From NCBI RefSeq assembly GCF_000482705.1, contig NZ_AXWO01000004.1, forward strand, positions 124,001-188,000: DNA of 64,000 bases, in the 5' to 3' direction. The notes beneath the pieces are model-generated. The model worked only from the letters and a program-made list of their open reading frames with translations, did not search any database and was not told the DNA's origin. The stretch is from Glycomyces arizonensis DSM 44726. GTDB lineage: Bacteria; Actinomycetota; Actinomycetes; Mycobacteriales; Micromonosporaceae. Numbering within the stretch: position 1 is the stretch's first letter; every line of letters begins with the position of its first letter. A program made the position numbers and the translations under genes. Shown one piece after another: positions 43,607-54,810 of this stretch.

Positions 43607-44119
43607 ATGACAAAGGCGACTCTGAAGACCAACGTCGGTGACATCAAGCTCGACCTGTTCGACAACCAAGCGCCCAAGACGGTCGCGAACTTCGTGGGCC
43701 TGGCCGAGGGCACCAAGGAGTACACCGACCCCAACACCGGCCAGTCCGGCTCGGGCCCGTACTACGACGGCGTCATCTTCCACCGCGTCATCAGCGGCTT
43801 CATGCTCCAGGGTGGCGACCCGACCGGCACCGGCCGCGGCGGCCCCGGCTACCAGTTCGGCGACGAGATCCACCCGGACCTGCACTTCGGGCAGCCCTAC
43901 CTGCTGGCCATGGCGAACGCCGGGCCGGGCACCAACGGCTCCCAGTTCTTCATCACCGTCTCGCCCACGCCGCACCTCAACGGCCGCCACACCATCTTCG
44001 GCGTCGTCGCCGACGCGGACTCCAAGGCCGTCGTCGACCAGATCGCCAAGACGCAGACCGGGCCGATGGACCGTCCCGTCAGCGACATCGTGATCAACAG
44101 TGTGAGCATCGAGAAGTAA
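43607..44119 (+). CDS. ppiA: cyclophilin-type peptidyl-prolyl cis-trans isomerase
   Basis: A 170-residue cytosolic cyclophilin. The active-site Arg and Phe are in VIFHRVISGFMLQGGDPTGT, with TNGSQFFITVSPTPHLNGRH completing the pocket. There is no signal peptide. Its stop abuts the rhomboid ATG (44120), so the genes are cotranscribed, as in Streptomyces and near Rv0009. Confidence 0.95.
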   Translation: MTKATLKTNVGDIKLDLFDNQAPKTVANFVGLAEGTKEYTDPNTGQSGSGPYYDGVIFHRVISGFMLQGGDPTGTGRGGPGYQFGDEIHPDLHFGQPYLLAMANAGPGTNGSQFFITVSPTPHLNGRHTIFGVVADADSKAVVDQIAKTQTGPMDRPVSDIVINSVSIEK

Positions 44120-45079
44120 ATGAGCGATGAGCAGTCGGCCCCGGTCTGCTATCGCCACCGGAACCGCGAGACCTACCTGCGGTGCGTCCGCTGCGACAAG
44201 CCGATCTGCGCCGACTGCCGAATCGACGCCCCCGTCGGGTTCCAATGCCCTGACTGCGTAGCCGAGGGCCGGCGCACCGCGCGCCGGCCCCGCTCGGCCT
44301 TCGGCGGGCGGGCCTCCACGGCGTTCGGCGGATCCGGGGGCGGATCGGCGGGCACGGTCACGAAGGTCATGATCGGCCTGAACGTCGCCATGTTCGTGCT
44401 GACGCTCGTCGTCGGCGGCACGGCCGCGATCGGCGGCGGTGCCACTGACCTGCACCGCGCGCTGGCCGAGGCCAGCTTCTTCGTGCACCCAGACGGTTAT
44501 GTCTACTCCGACGCGCTCGTCGAGCTGTTCGGGAACGGGTTCTCCCTCCCCGGCGTGGCCACGGGCGGCGAATACCGGATGCTGACCGCGATGTTCATGC
44601 ACTTCGGGGCCATTCACCTGCTGTTCAACATGGTGGTGCTGTGGATCCTCGGTCGAGTGCTGGAGCAGGACCTCGGCCCGCTGCGGTTCCTCGCGGTGTA
44701 CCTTCTCGCGGGCCTGACCGGAAGCGTGGCGGTCTACCTGTTCACCGACCCGCTCACGCTGACGGCGGGCGCGTCGGGGGCCATCTACGGCCTCTTCGGC
44801 GCGCTCATCATGGTCAACAGGCGCTTGAGCCGGGACAGCTCGGGAATCTACATCCTGCTCGGCCTGAACCTCGTGCTGACCGTGGTGAGTGGCTTCAGCC
44901 TGGCCGGTCACGTCGGCGGGCTGGTCGGCGGCCTGCTGTGCGGCGCGGTGCTGGCCTTCACGCCGCGGGCGCAGCGGCGTGTGCTGCACTGGGTCGGCTT
45001 CGCCGTGGTCCTGGCGCTGCTGGTGGCCTTGACGATGTGGCGCACCGGAGCGCTCGAGAGCCAGTACGGCCTCGTCTGA
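44120..45079 (+). CDS. rhomboid family intramembrane serine protease
   Basis: A 319-residue protein. The N-terminus (about 8-48) is a B-box-like zinc finger with CYRHRNRETYLRCVRCDKPI then CADC and CPDC. Six or seven hydrophobic helices follow. The catalytic Ser is in LTAGASGAIYGLFGALI and the catalytic His in SLAGHVGGLVGGLL. The gene begins one base after the ppiA stop. Its substrates are unknown. Confidence 0.94.
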   Translation: MSDEQSAPVCYRHRNRETYLRCVRCDKPICADCRIDAPVGFQCPDCVAEGRRTARRPRSAFGGRASTAFGGSGGGSAGTVTKVMIGLNVAMFVLTLVVGGTAAIGGGATDLHRALAEASFFVHPDGYVYSDALVELFGNGFSLPGVATGGEYRMLTAMFMHFGAIHLLFNMVVLWILGRVLEQDLGPLRFLAVYLLAGLTGSVAVYLFTDPLTLTAGASGAIYGLFGALIMVNRRLSRDSSGIYILLGLNLVLTVVSGFSLAGHVGGLVGGLLCGAVLAFTPRAQRRVLHWVGFAVVLALLVALTMWRTGALESQYGLV

Positions 45080-45205
45080 GCGCCGTCTGCGGGCGGTGCC
45101 GCCCGGGCTCACCGGGTGTCCGCGCGGCTTCGGTCGCGCGAGCGGCGGTGCGGCTCGCCTGGGCCTTCCGTGGCACCATGAGGCGCCGCTCGCCTCAGCC
45201 GGGTC

Positions 45206-45874
45206 TCAGATCGCGCCTTTCATGCAGTCCGCCCATGCCCTGGCCTGCTCCAGGTCTTCCGGTGTGTCGCAGTCGAACCACGGCGGCGGCCCTGTCTGCT
45301 CCCAGTACACCCCCTCCACCTCGATCCCGTTGAACAGGCTCCTCGCCGGATCGCCCGGCATCGCCCTCGCGGCGTTCGCCCGCACCGCCGCAGTGGGCCA
45401 GACCCCGCACAGCCACTGCCGCCGCCCGGCGTCGTCGCAATACAGCGCGCCCGTGCCCGCCCCGGCCTCATCGGCCCGCCGCATCAGCAGGCGCAGCGCC
45501 TCCGGGCACATGAACGGCAGGTCGCCCGGCAGGATCACCACCCGTTCGCAATCGGCGGGCACTGCCTCCAGCCCCGAGGCCACCGCCCTGGCGGGCCCCG
45601 ACCCCGGCGGATCCTCCAGCACCGCCAGCACGCCCTCCGGCAGCGGCCCGGCCGTCGGCGGCCGCGCCCCGACCACCACCGAGCACGCGGCGTCGACGCA
45701 GGCGGCGAGCATCCGCTCGAGAATGGTGATGCCGTCGACCACCAGCTCGCTCTTCGCGGTGCCCGCGAACCTCCGGGCCCTGCCGCCGACGAGGAAGAGC
45801 GCGGCGAAGCCGTCCTCTCCTCGCCCACCGCCCGAACCGGAGTGACCAGTGCCCTCAACGGGAGTGTCTCCCAT
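45206..45874 (-). CDS. MobA-like NTP transferase
   Basis: A 222-residue nucleotidyltransferase of the molybdenum cofactor guanylyltransferase type. The nucleotide loop is degenerate, LFLVGGRARRFAGTAKSELV in place of the usual LAGGxSxRMGxDK. The later VILPGDLPFMCPEALRLLM and CDTPEDLEQARAWAD are typical. It may attach GMP or CMP to molybdopterin. The moaA/moaD genes at 63.3-64 kb make a Moco role plausible. It is cotranscribed with the DUF4192 gene. Confidence 0.82.
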   Translation of the reverse strand: MGDTPVEGTGHSGSGGGRGEDGFAALFLVGGRARRFAGTAKSELVVDGITILERMLAACVDAACSVVVGARPPTAGPLPEGVLAVLEDPPGSGPARAVASGLEAVPADCERVVILPGDLPFMCPEALRLLMRRADEAGAGTGALYCDDAGRRQWLCGVWPTAAVRANAARAMPGDPARSLFNGIEVEGVYWEQTGPPPWFDCDTPEDLEQARAWADCMKGAI

Positions 45875-45883
45875 ACTTCAAGC

Positions 45884-46861
45884 CTAGCCATCGAGAAGCT
45901 CGCTCGCTTTCTCGCGGCCGATTCCGGCCAGTGCCCCCGGCGGGATTCCCGCCTGGAGCGCGTTCAGCAGCAACCGCGCCAACCGGTAGGTCGGCCGTGC
46001 CCGCAGCGCCAGCTCCAGCGCCTCGAGCGCCAAGACGCCGTTGCCGAACCGGTAGGCCGCGAAACCGGCGACCGTCGCGGCCGGGGCGACCAGCTCGTCA
46101 TCGAGGTGGCGGGCCAGCCAGATCCACAGATCGGTGCGGTTGCCCTCGAACCTGCCGGAGTTGATGCGGTCGATCGCGTAGTCGCGGATGTCGAGATCGC
46201 CCAGCGCCAGGCCGAGCGTGGCGATGCCCTCGACGTCGGGGAGCTCGGGCGAACTCATCCACTGGTCGAGGGCCTTGAGGTCGCGGCCGCGCTGCTCGGC
46301 CCAGTCGAGCTCGATCTCGGCGAGCAGGGCCGCGTCGACCGCGGTGGCGACGGCGGCGCGGCGGCCCGGTTCGGCGGGGTCGAGCTGGGCGGCCACGGCC
46401 TCGCGGTCCGGAAGGGCGTGGGCCCCGGCGACGGCGACCTCGCACGAGGCCGGGGAGGTCTGCGGCACGGGCTTGCCCTCGGCCGGGCAGCAGTCCCGCG
46501 CGCAGTCGAGGCTGAACCAGCGGCCCTCGGTGATGCGGATCCGGTCGATCGGCTTGATGCCCGCCGCGTCGAGCCGCTGCGCGGTGCGCGCGAGCGCGGC
46601 CTCGGCGACCTCCCGCTCGCCGTAGACGATGAGGATGCACCCGTCGCAGTCGTTGCGGCACAGCTGCGCGGTGAGGTCCCGCAGGTGCTCGATGTGGTCG
46701 GCCGAGCCGGGCAGGTCGACGCGGAAGGTGCACTGGAATTCGAGCTTCGCCAGCCCGACCACGACGAGGCTGTGCTCTGGATGGAATCCCAGGAGCAGTG
46801 GGACGGTGGTGATGAGGTCGATGGGACCTTTGATCCTGATTTTCGTCTCTGTCATGTTCAT
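45884..46861 (-). CDS. DUF4192 domain protein
   Basis: A 325-residue protein of the actinobacterial DUF4192 family, recognised from IKGPIDLITTVPLLLGFHPE HSLVVVGL and the C-terminal tetratricopeptide-like region ALEALELALRARPTYRLARL. A cysteine cluster lies in SLDCARDCCPAEGKPVP. Function is unknown. The start could be 46861 or 46855. The DnaA box pair lies 52 bp upstream, and MobA is 9 bp downstream. Confidence 0.87.
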   Translation of the reverse strand: MNMTETKIRIKGPIDLITTVPLLLGFHPEHSLVVVGLAKLEFQCTFRVDLPGSADHIEHLRDLTAQLCRNDCDGCILIVYGEREVAEAALARTAQRLDAAGIKPIDRIRITEGRWFSLDCARDCCPAEGKPVPQTSPASCEVAVAGAHALPDREAVAAQLDPAEPGRRAAVATAVDAALLAEIELDWAEQRGRDLKALDQWMSSPELPDVEGIATLGLALGDLDIRDYAIDRINSGRFEGNRTDLWIWLARHLDDELVAPAATVAGFAAYRFGNGVLALEALELALRARPTYRLARLLLNALQAGIPPGALAGIGREKASELLDG

Positions 46862-47264
46862 GCCACAAGTGTCTTGCCGATGTCAACAGATGGCAAGAAT
46901 TAATTTCCTGCCTGTGGATAACTCTATGACGCCTGTGGATAACTATGTAGTTGAATTTCTCTCATGCGTGGTATGTGTTTATCCATCGCATTCCTGAGCA
47001 CCACCGGAGTCCTCGATGGGCGGTGCGGTGCGCTCCCACGTGCGGCGTCTCCGCCACTGAGGCGGACGGCATTCGGGCCGCCGAGTCGGCGCGCCGCGAC
47101 GGCGGCAGGGACTAGGCTGGAGAACTGAGTCAACCGGCGGCGCCCTCGCCCGGCGCGGTGCCGGCAATCGGGTTTCAACAGGCTCGCGGCAGTACCAGTC
47201 CACCACTCGCCCAGCACAAACGGCGAGCGCGTGCACGACCGGGCCGCGCAAGAAGGAGCATCTC
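46862..47264. other. divergent intergenic region DUF4192/dnaE
   Basis: A 403-bp gap. It holds two DnaA boxes at 46913 and 46934 and a CTTGCC...GGCAAG dyad around 46873-46897. A GC-rich stretch leads to the dnaE GTG, which has AAGGAG upstream. No gene or RNA gene is seen. Confidence 0.6.
46913..46942. promoter_or_regulatory. pair of perfect DnaA boxes
   Basis: TGTGGATAA, the reverse complement of TTATCCACA, occurs at 46913-46921 and 46934-46942, as part of a repeated word CCTGTGGATAACT. The spacing is 21 bp, two helical turns. A weaker TTTATCCAT lies at about 46978. They lie between divergent DUF4192 and dnaE genes. Confidence 0.72.
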
Positions 47265-50804
<3,540 letters not shown>

Positions 50805-50811
50805 TGGTCAA

Positions 50812-50848
50812 GTTATAGGTTATAGTCTTTGTTGCTATAACCTATACC
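50812..50848. repeat. AT-rich palindromic repeat, locus 6
   Basis: TATAGGTTATAG (50814-50825) pairs perfectly with CTATAACCTATA (50835-50846) around a 9-base loop (TCTTTGTTG). It lies 8 bp after the dnaE stop and before the convergent methyltransferase gene. Confidence 0.8.
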
Positions 50849-51020
50849 TAGATCTGGCCCCGATTGCGAGGGCCGGACCCGTTCGCGCGCGAGGTCCACC
50901 GAGAGCGGCGCCCCGTTCCAGACGGACAAGGTGGTCGAGCCCGTCCAGTGCGCCGCTGCCACCCCTGAGTGCGTGAAAGCCTCGAATCGGGTTGCCCCGC
51001 TTCGCCCGCGGAAGCCGCGC

Positions 51021-51677
51021 CTACGACTCGGGGGGCCTGCGGACCAGGAAGTGGGCGAACTCGAAGCCGCGTTCGCTGTCTTCGGGCGGCTGCTCGATCA
51101 GCCTGGCGGTCTCGGTGAATCCGGCGTCGGTCAGCAGCGCCGCGACGCGGTCGATCGACAGCCGGTAGGCGAGGGTGACCTTGTGGTCGAACGGCCAGGC
51201 GAGCTGCGAGGCGTCGGTGCTGGCGAAGAACATCAGCATCAGGTGGCCGCCGGGCGCGAGCACGCGGTGGAACTCGGCGAAGACATCGGGGAGCTTCTCG
51301 GGAGGGGTGTGGATGATGGAGCACCGCGACACCAGGCCGCCGAGCGTGCCGTCCTCGACCTCCAGCGCGGTCAGTGATCCCTGCTCGAAGCGCAGACTCG
51401 GCCGCTCCCGGCGGGCGACTGCGAGCATCTCGGACGAGAGGTCGACGCCGAACGCGTCCAGACCGCGGTCGTGCAGGTACCCGGTGACGCGCCCCGGGCC
51501 GCACCCCGCGTCGAGGACCGGCTGCGAACCGGCCTCCTTCACCAGGTCGGCGAAGGCGTCCAACATGGCACGGTCGAGAGGGTTGTCCTGCATGGTGCTT
51601 CGGAAGGTCTCGGCGTACTCCTCGGCGACGGAGTCATAGGCCGAGCGGGTGGTGGTGAGGAATGCGGGTTCGCTCAT
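51021..51677 (-). CDS. class I SAM-dependent methyltransferase
   Basis: A 218-residue methyltransferase. Motif I is QPVLDAGCGPGRVTGYLHDR, with Asp in FGVDLSSEMLAVA, and motif III around RVLAPGGHLMLMFF. The acceptor substrate is unknown. The start at 51677 (MSEPAFLTTTRSAYDSVAEE) is normal for the family. A 20-bp hairpin lies just upstream of it, separating it from the lipoprotein gene. Confidence 0.92.
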   Translation of the reverse strand: MSEPAFLTTTRSAYDSVAEEYAETFRSTMQDNPLDRAMLDAFADLVKEAGSQPVLDAGCGPGRVTGYLHDRGLDAFGVDLSSEMLAVARRERPSLRFEQGSLTALEVEDGTLGGLVSRCSIIHTPPEKLPDVFAEFHRVLAPGGHLMLMFFASTDASQLAWPFDHKVTLAYRLSIDRVAALLTDAGFTETARLIEQPPEDSERGFEFAHFLVRRPPES

Positions 51678-51700
51678 GATGAGGACCCTACGCGCCGAGT

Positions 51701-51748
51701 CGGACATGTGCGGGCCGGCCGGATCCCGGGCCGGCCCGCACATGTCCG
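51701..51748 (-). terminator. 20-bp perfect hairpin between lipoprotein and methyltransferase genes
   Basis: Arms 51701-51720 and 51729-51748 are exact inverted repeats (CGGACATGTGCGGGCCGGCC) around an 8-base loop. It begins 10 bp downstream of the lipoprotein stop, and it overlaps the leader of the methyltransferase gene. Confidence 0.75.
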
Positions 51749-51757
51749 ATGGGGACG

Positions 51758-52273
51758 CTACTCGGCCAGTCCGTCGGCGAGGGCGGTCTCGAACTCCGCC
51801 TGGACGTCCTCCGGCGTGCCGTTGGGGCCGTAGTGGAGGACCACCGAGCCCTCGGCGTGGGCCTCGCCGATCTCCTCGGCGGCGGCAGCGGCCATCTCGG
51901 CGGTCATGTACAGCATCACGGTGGCCTGCGAGCCTTCCTCGCCGATGGTGAAGGCCTGCGTGCAGTCGGTGATGTCGCAGGACTCGACGTCGGCGCCGAG
52001 GTCGGTGAACTCCCCGTCGGAGAGGCCGGCCTCCATGAGGACGTCCACGACGGCCTGGGTGCTGATGGGCGGCTCGAGCGCGGCCGCGGCCTCGGCCGGC
52101 ATGTTGTCGAGGTCCCCGGCCGACTCCCACTCGTCGGCGACCGAGGGGGGAGTGGACCCCTCCTGCTCGGCTCCCGCGTCGGGCGTCTCGGGCTCTTCTT
52201 CGTCGCCGCTGCTGCATCCGGCGACACCAAGGACGGCCACAACAGCGGCGGCCGCGATCACCACACGTCGCAT
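51758..52273 (-). CDS. putative lipoprotein
   Basis: A 171-residue secreted lipoprotein: signal MRRVVIAAAAVVAVLGVAGC with lipobox LGVAGC, then an acidic linker. A domain with a Cys pair (ESCDITDCTQAF) and Ala-rich helices follows. No family is recognised. It is transcribed alone with a perfect hairpin after the stop. Confidence 0.82.
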   Translation of the reverse strand: MRRVVIAAAAVVAVLGVAGCSSGDEEEPETPDAGAEQEGSTPPSVADEWESAGDLDNMPAEAAAALEPPISTQAVVDVLMEAGLSDGEFTDLGADVESCDITDCTQAFTIGEEGSQATVMLYMTAEMAAAAAEEIGEAHAEGSVVLHYGPNGTPEDVQAEFETALADGLAE

Positions 52274-52379
52274 ATATCCACTCCCATCGAAGCGTTGACT
52301 ACGCGGATCATATCGGTTTAGTTCGATGTATCAACGCGCGGGTGGAAGCGGTACCAAGGGGAGTTCGGGCCCACTGGCC

Positions 52380-52961
52380 TCAGGCGGGGCGAGCCTCCTG
52401 TCCGGTGCCGGTGACGGCCTTGAGTTCGTCTATGCCGCTTCGGATCAGCTCGGGCATCTCCCGTGTCTCGGAGTCGTCGAGCCAGCGCTCGAAGGCGACT
52501 CGGAAGACCGCGATGCCGGCCTCGGCGGCGAGGATCGCGGGCAGCTCGGGCGTGCCGCGCTCGCGCAGTGCCGCGGCCATGGTGCGCGCCAGCGACGCCA
52601 GCTTCACCAGCTCGCGCTCCTGGAGCTCCGGGTTCGCGGCGATGACGGCCTGGCGCTTGAGAGCCCGCTCGCGGCGGTCCTGGAGGACCTCGCCGAGCCT
52701 CTCCAGGGCCCGGGCGACCGCCTCGAACGGGGCGGTGCCCTCGGGGGCGGCGCCGACGGCCTCGGTGATGGCGCCGCTGAACGGCTCGGAGCTGAAGAGC
52801 ACCTCGCGTTTGTCGCCGAAGTGCCGGAAGAACGTGCGCTCGGTGAGCCCGGCCCGCTCGGCGATCGCCGCGACGGTGGTCTGCTCGAACCCGCGCTCGG
52901 CGAACAGCTCCAGGGCGGCCTCCTCCAGCCGCCCGCGCGCGTTCGGTTCCCATCTGCCCAT
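52380..52961 (-). CDS. TetR-family transcriptional regulator
   Basis: A 193-residue repressor. HTH: LFAERGFEQTTVAAIAERAG LTERTFFRHFGDKREVLF. The C-terminal helical ligand domain is unspecified. It diverges from the epimerase gene, and two dyads lie between, so it most likely controls that gene and itself. Confidence 0.92.
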   Translation of the reverse strand: MGRWEPNARGRLEEAALELFAERGFEQTTVAAIAERAGLTERTFFRHFGDKREVLFSSEPFSGAITEAVGAAPEGTAPFEAVARALERLGEVLQDRRERALKRQAVIAANPELQERELVKLASLARTMAAALRERGTPELPAILAAEAGIAVFRVAFERWLDDSETREMPELIRSGIDELKAVTGTGQEARPA

Positions 52962-52982
52962 CTCCCCATACTAGTTGACGAC

Positions 52983-53021
52983 AGTGACTGACATGAGATA
53001 CGTTTATGTCAGTCACTGACA
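52983..53021. promoter_or_regulatory. TetR-type operators in divergent region
   Basis: AGTGACTGACAT (52983-52994) and its exact complement (53006-53017) form an inverted repeat with an 11-bp spacer. The right arm is itself part of the 15-bp perfect palindrome TGTCAGTCACTGACA (53007-53021). This fits two bound dimers between the tetR and epimerase genes. Confidence 0.75.
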
Positions 53022-53064
53022 TCAGGTGGTCCAGACGGGCCGCCGCACCATCGGGAGGAAACCC

Positions 53065-53982
53065 ATGCGCGTATTCGTCACCGGCGCCACCGGCTGGATC
53101 GGCTCCGCTCTCGTCCCCGAGCTCATCGCCGCCGGGCACGACGTCGTCGGCCTCGCCCGCTCCGACGCGGGCGCCGCCGCGCTCGACGAGGCGGGAGCGG
53201 AGGCCCTGCGCGGCAGCCTCGACGACCTCGACGTGCTGCGCAAGGCGGCCGTCGACGCCGACGGCGTCGTCCACCTCGCGTTCAAGCACGACGTCGCCTT
53301 CGGGGGCGACTTCCCCGCTGCCGGCGCCGCGGACCGGGCCGCCATCGAGGTCTTCGGTGAGGCCCTGGCCGGCACCGGCCGACCCTTGGTCATCGCCTCC
53401 GGCATGCTCGAGACCGCCGTCGGCGAGCTCGCCACCGAACGCGACCACCCCGACCCGGCCGCCGTTTCGGTCGCGGCCGTCCGGTTCGCCAACGCGCAGG
53501 CGACGCTCGACCTCGCCGAGCGCGGCGTCCGCGCCTCGGTGGTGCGGCTGCCGCCGACCGTCCACGGCGACGGCGACAACGGCTTCGTGCCGGCCCTCGT
53601 CGGCGTCGCCCGGACCATGGGCGTCTCCGGCTACATCGGCGACGGCGCCGCCCGCTGGGCCGCCGTCCACCGTTCCGACGCCGCGACGCTGTTCCGCCTC
53701 GCGGTCGAAAAGGCCCCGGCCGGGTCGGTGCTGCACGCGGTCGGGGACGAGGGCGTCCCGACCCGCGCCATCGCCGAGGCGATCGCGAGGCACCTCGGCG
53801 TGCCCGCCGCCTCCGTCGCCCCCGAGGACGCGTACGACCACTTCGGTTGGGTCGGCGCCTTCGCCGGGAACGACCGCGCCGCCTCGGGCGCGATCACGCG
53901 AGAGCTGCTCGGCTGGGAGCCCACCGGACCCGGCCTCCTCGCCGACCTCGACCAGGGCCACTACTTCGCCGAGCGGTCCTGA
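53065..53982 (+). CDS. NAD-dependent epimerase/dehydratase family protein
   Basis: A 305-residue extended SDR. The cofactor motif is VFVTGATGWIGSALVPELIA. The usual YxxxK is not evident, since the corresponding place has AVRFANAQATLDLAERG, as in atypical NmrA-like/extended SDRs. The ATG at 53065 follows GGGAGGAAA. It is divergent from the TetR gene, which probably represses it. The substrate is unknown. Confidence 0.9.
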   Translation: MRVFVTGATGWIGSALVPELIAAGHDVVGLARSDAGAAALDEAGAEALRGSLDDLDVLRKAAVDADGVVHLAFKHDVAFGGDFPAAGAADRAAIEVFGEALAGTGRPLVIASGMLETAVGELATERDHPDPAAVSVAAVRFANAQATLDLAERGVRASVVRLPPTVHGDGDNGFVPALVGVARTMGVSGYIGDGAARWAAVHRSDAATLFRLAVEKAPAGSVLHAVGDEGVPTRAIAEAIARHLGVPAASVAPEDAYDHFGWVGAFAGNDRAASGAITRELLGWEPTGPGLLADLDQGHYFAERS

Positions 53983-53994
53983 ACCGGGACGCGA

Positions 53995-54810
53995 CTACTC
54001 GGCGGCGGACGTCCATCGGGCCCTGCGGGCCGTGCGCCGCATGACCCGCAGGAGGATCGGGCCGGTCAAGGCGATGAGCAGCGCCGTCGTCGCCGCCCGG
54101 CCGAGGTCCCACCCCAGGGACGTCGCCAGCGAGTAGGCGAGCAGACGCGAGAGGTTCTCGCCAAGGCCGCCACCGGGGACATATGTGAGGTTCCCCTGCG
54201 TTATCGCGAACGGCCAGAACGACAGGTTCAGCAGCAGGCCGAACGCGAGCGACGCCACCACGGCGTAGGCCGCGAGCATCGCGATCTCGCCGAACCGGCC
54301 GCGCCGGGTCTCCGGCGCGGCCGCGTTCGGTCCCGGCAGCAGCCCCGCGCCCAGACCGACGAACGCCGCCGCGAACATCTGGTACGGCATCCACGGCCCC
54401 ACGCCGCCGGTCAGCAGCGCCGAGGCGAACAGGCCGGTGTTGCCCAGGATGAACCCGAACCCCGGGCCGAACACCCTGCCCGCCAAGATGATCAGGAAGA
54501 ACACCGTCTCGACGCCCGCCGCGCCCGCCCCGAACGGGCGCACCGCCGCCACCACCGCCGACAGCACCCCCAGCATCGCCACCGCCCGTGCGTCCATGCC
54601 GCCCTCGGCGAGCTGGACCAGCGCCACGGCCGTCACGACCGGCAGCAGCAGCGCGAACAGCCACGGCCCCGACGTCGTCTCGGTCAAGGCCCCGCCCGGC
54701 GCGGCCAGCAGCGGCCACGCCGTCGCCACCAGCCCGAACGCCGCCGCGAGCGCCACCGCCACCGCGCCGCGCCAGCGGAAGGCCGGGCGCGGGCTACTCG
54801 GCGCCGTCAT
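53995..54810 (-). CDS. ECF transporter S component, predicted cobalamin-type
   Basis: A 271-residue membrane protein with six or more helices (AVAVALAAAFGLVATAWPLL, FALLLPVVTAVALVQLA, AMLGVLSAVVAAVRPF, VFFLIILAGRVFGPGFGFIL and others). It is the substrate-binding component of an energy-coupling-factor transporter. The AAVRPFGAGAAGVETVFF and LGNTGLFASALLTGGVGPWM phrases are typical of the actinobacterial CbrT-like S components. It is the last gene of the B12-riboswitch operon, overlapping the ATPase gene by 17 bp. The cobalamin specificity is inferred from the riboswitch. Confidence 0.85.
   Translation of the reverse strand: MTAPSSPRPAFRWRGAVAVALAAAFGLVATAWPLLAAPGGALTETTSGPWLFALLLPVVTAVALVQLAEGGMDARAVAMLGVLSAVVAAVRPFGAGAAGVETVFFLIILAGRVFGPGFGFILGNTGLFASALLTGGVGPWMPYQMFAAAFVGLGAGLLPGPNAAAPETRRGRFGEIAMLAAYAVVASLAFGLLLNLSFWPFAITQGNLTYVPGGGLGENLSRLLAYSLATSLGWDLGRAATTALLIALTGPILLRVMRRTARRARWTSAAE

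Noticed and set aside
46913-46990. oriC candidate because of two perfect DnaA boxes
   Set aside because: Only two strong boxes and one weak one are present, there is no AT-rich unwinding element, and dnaA and dnaN are not adjacent. It is treated as a regulatory or titration site.
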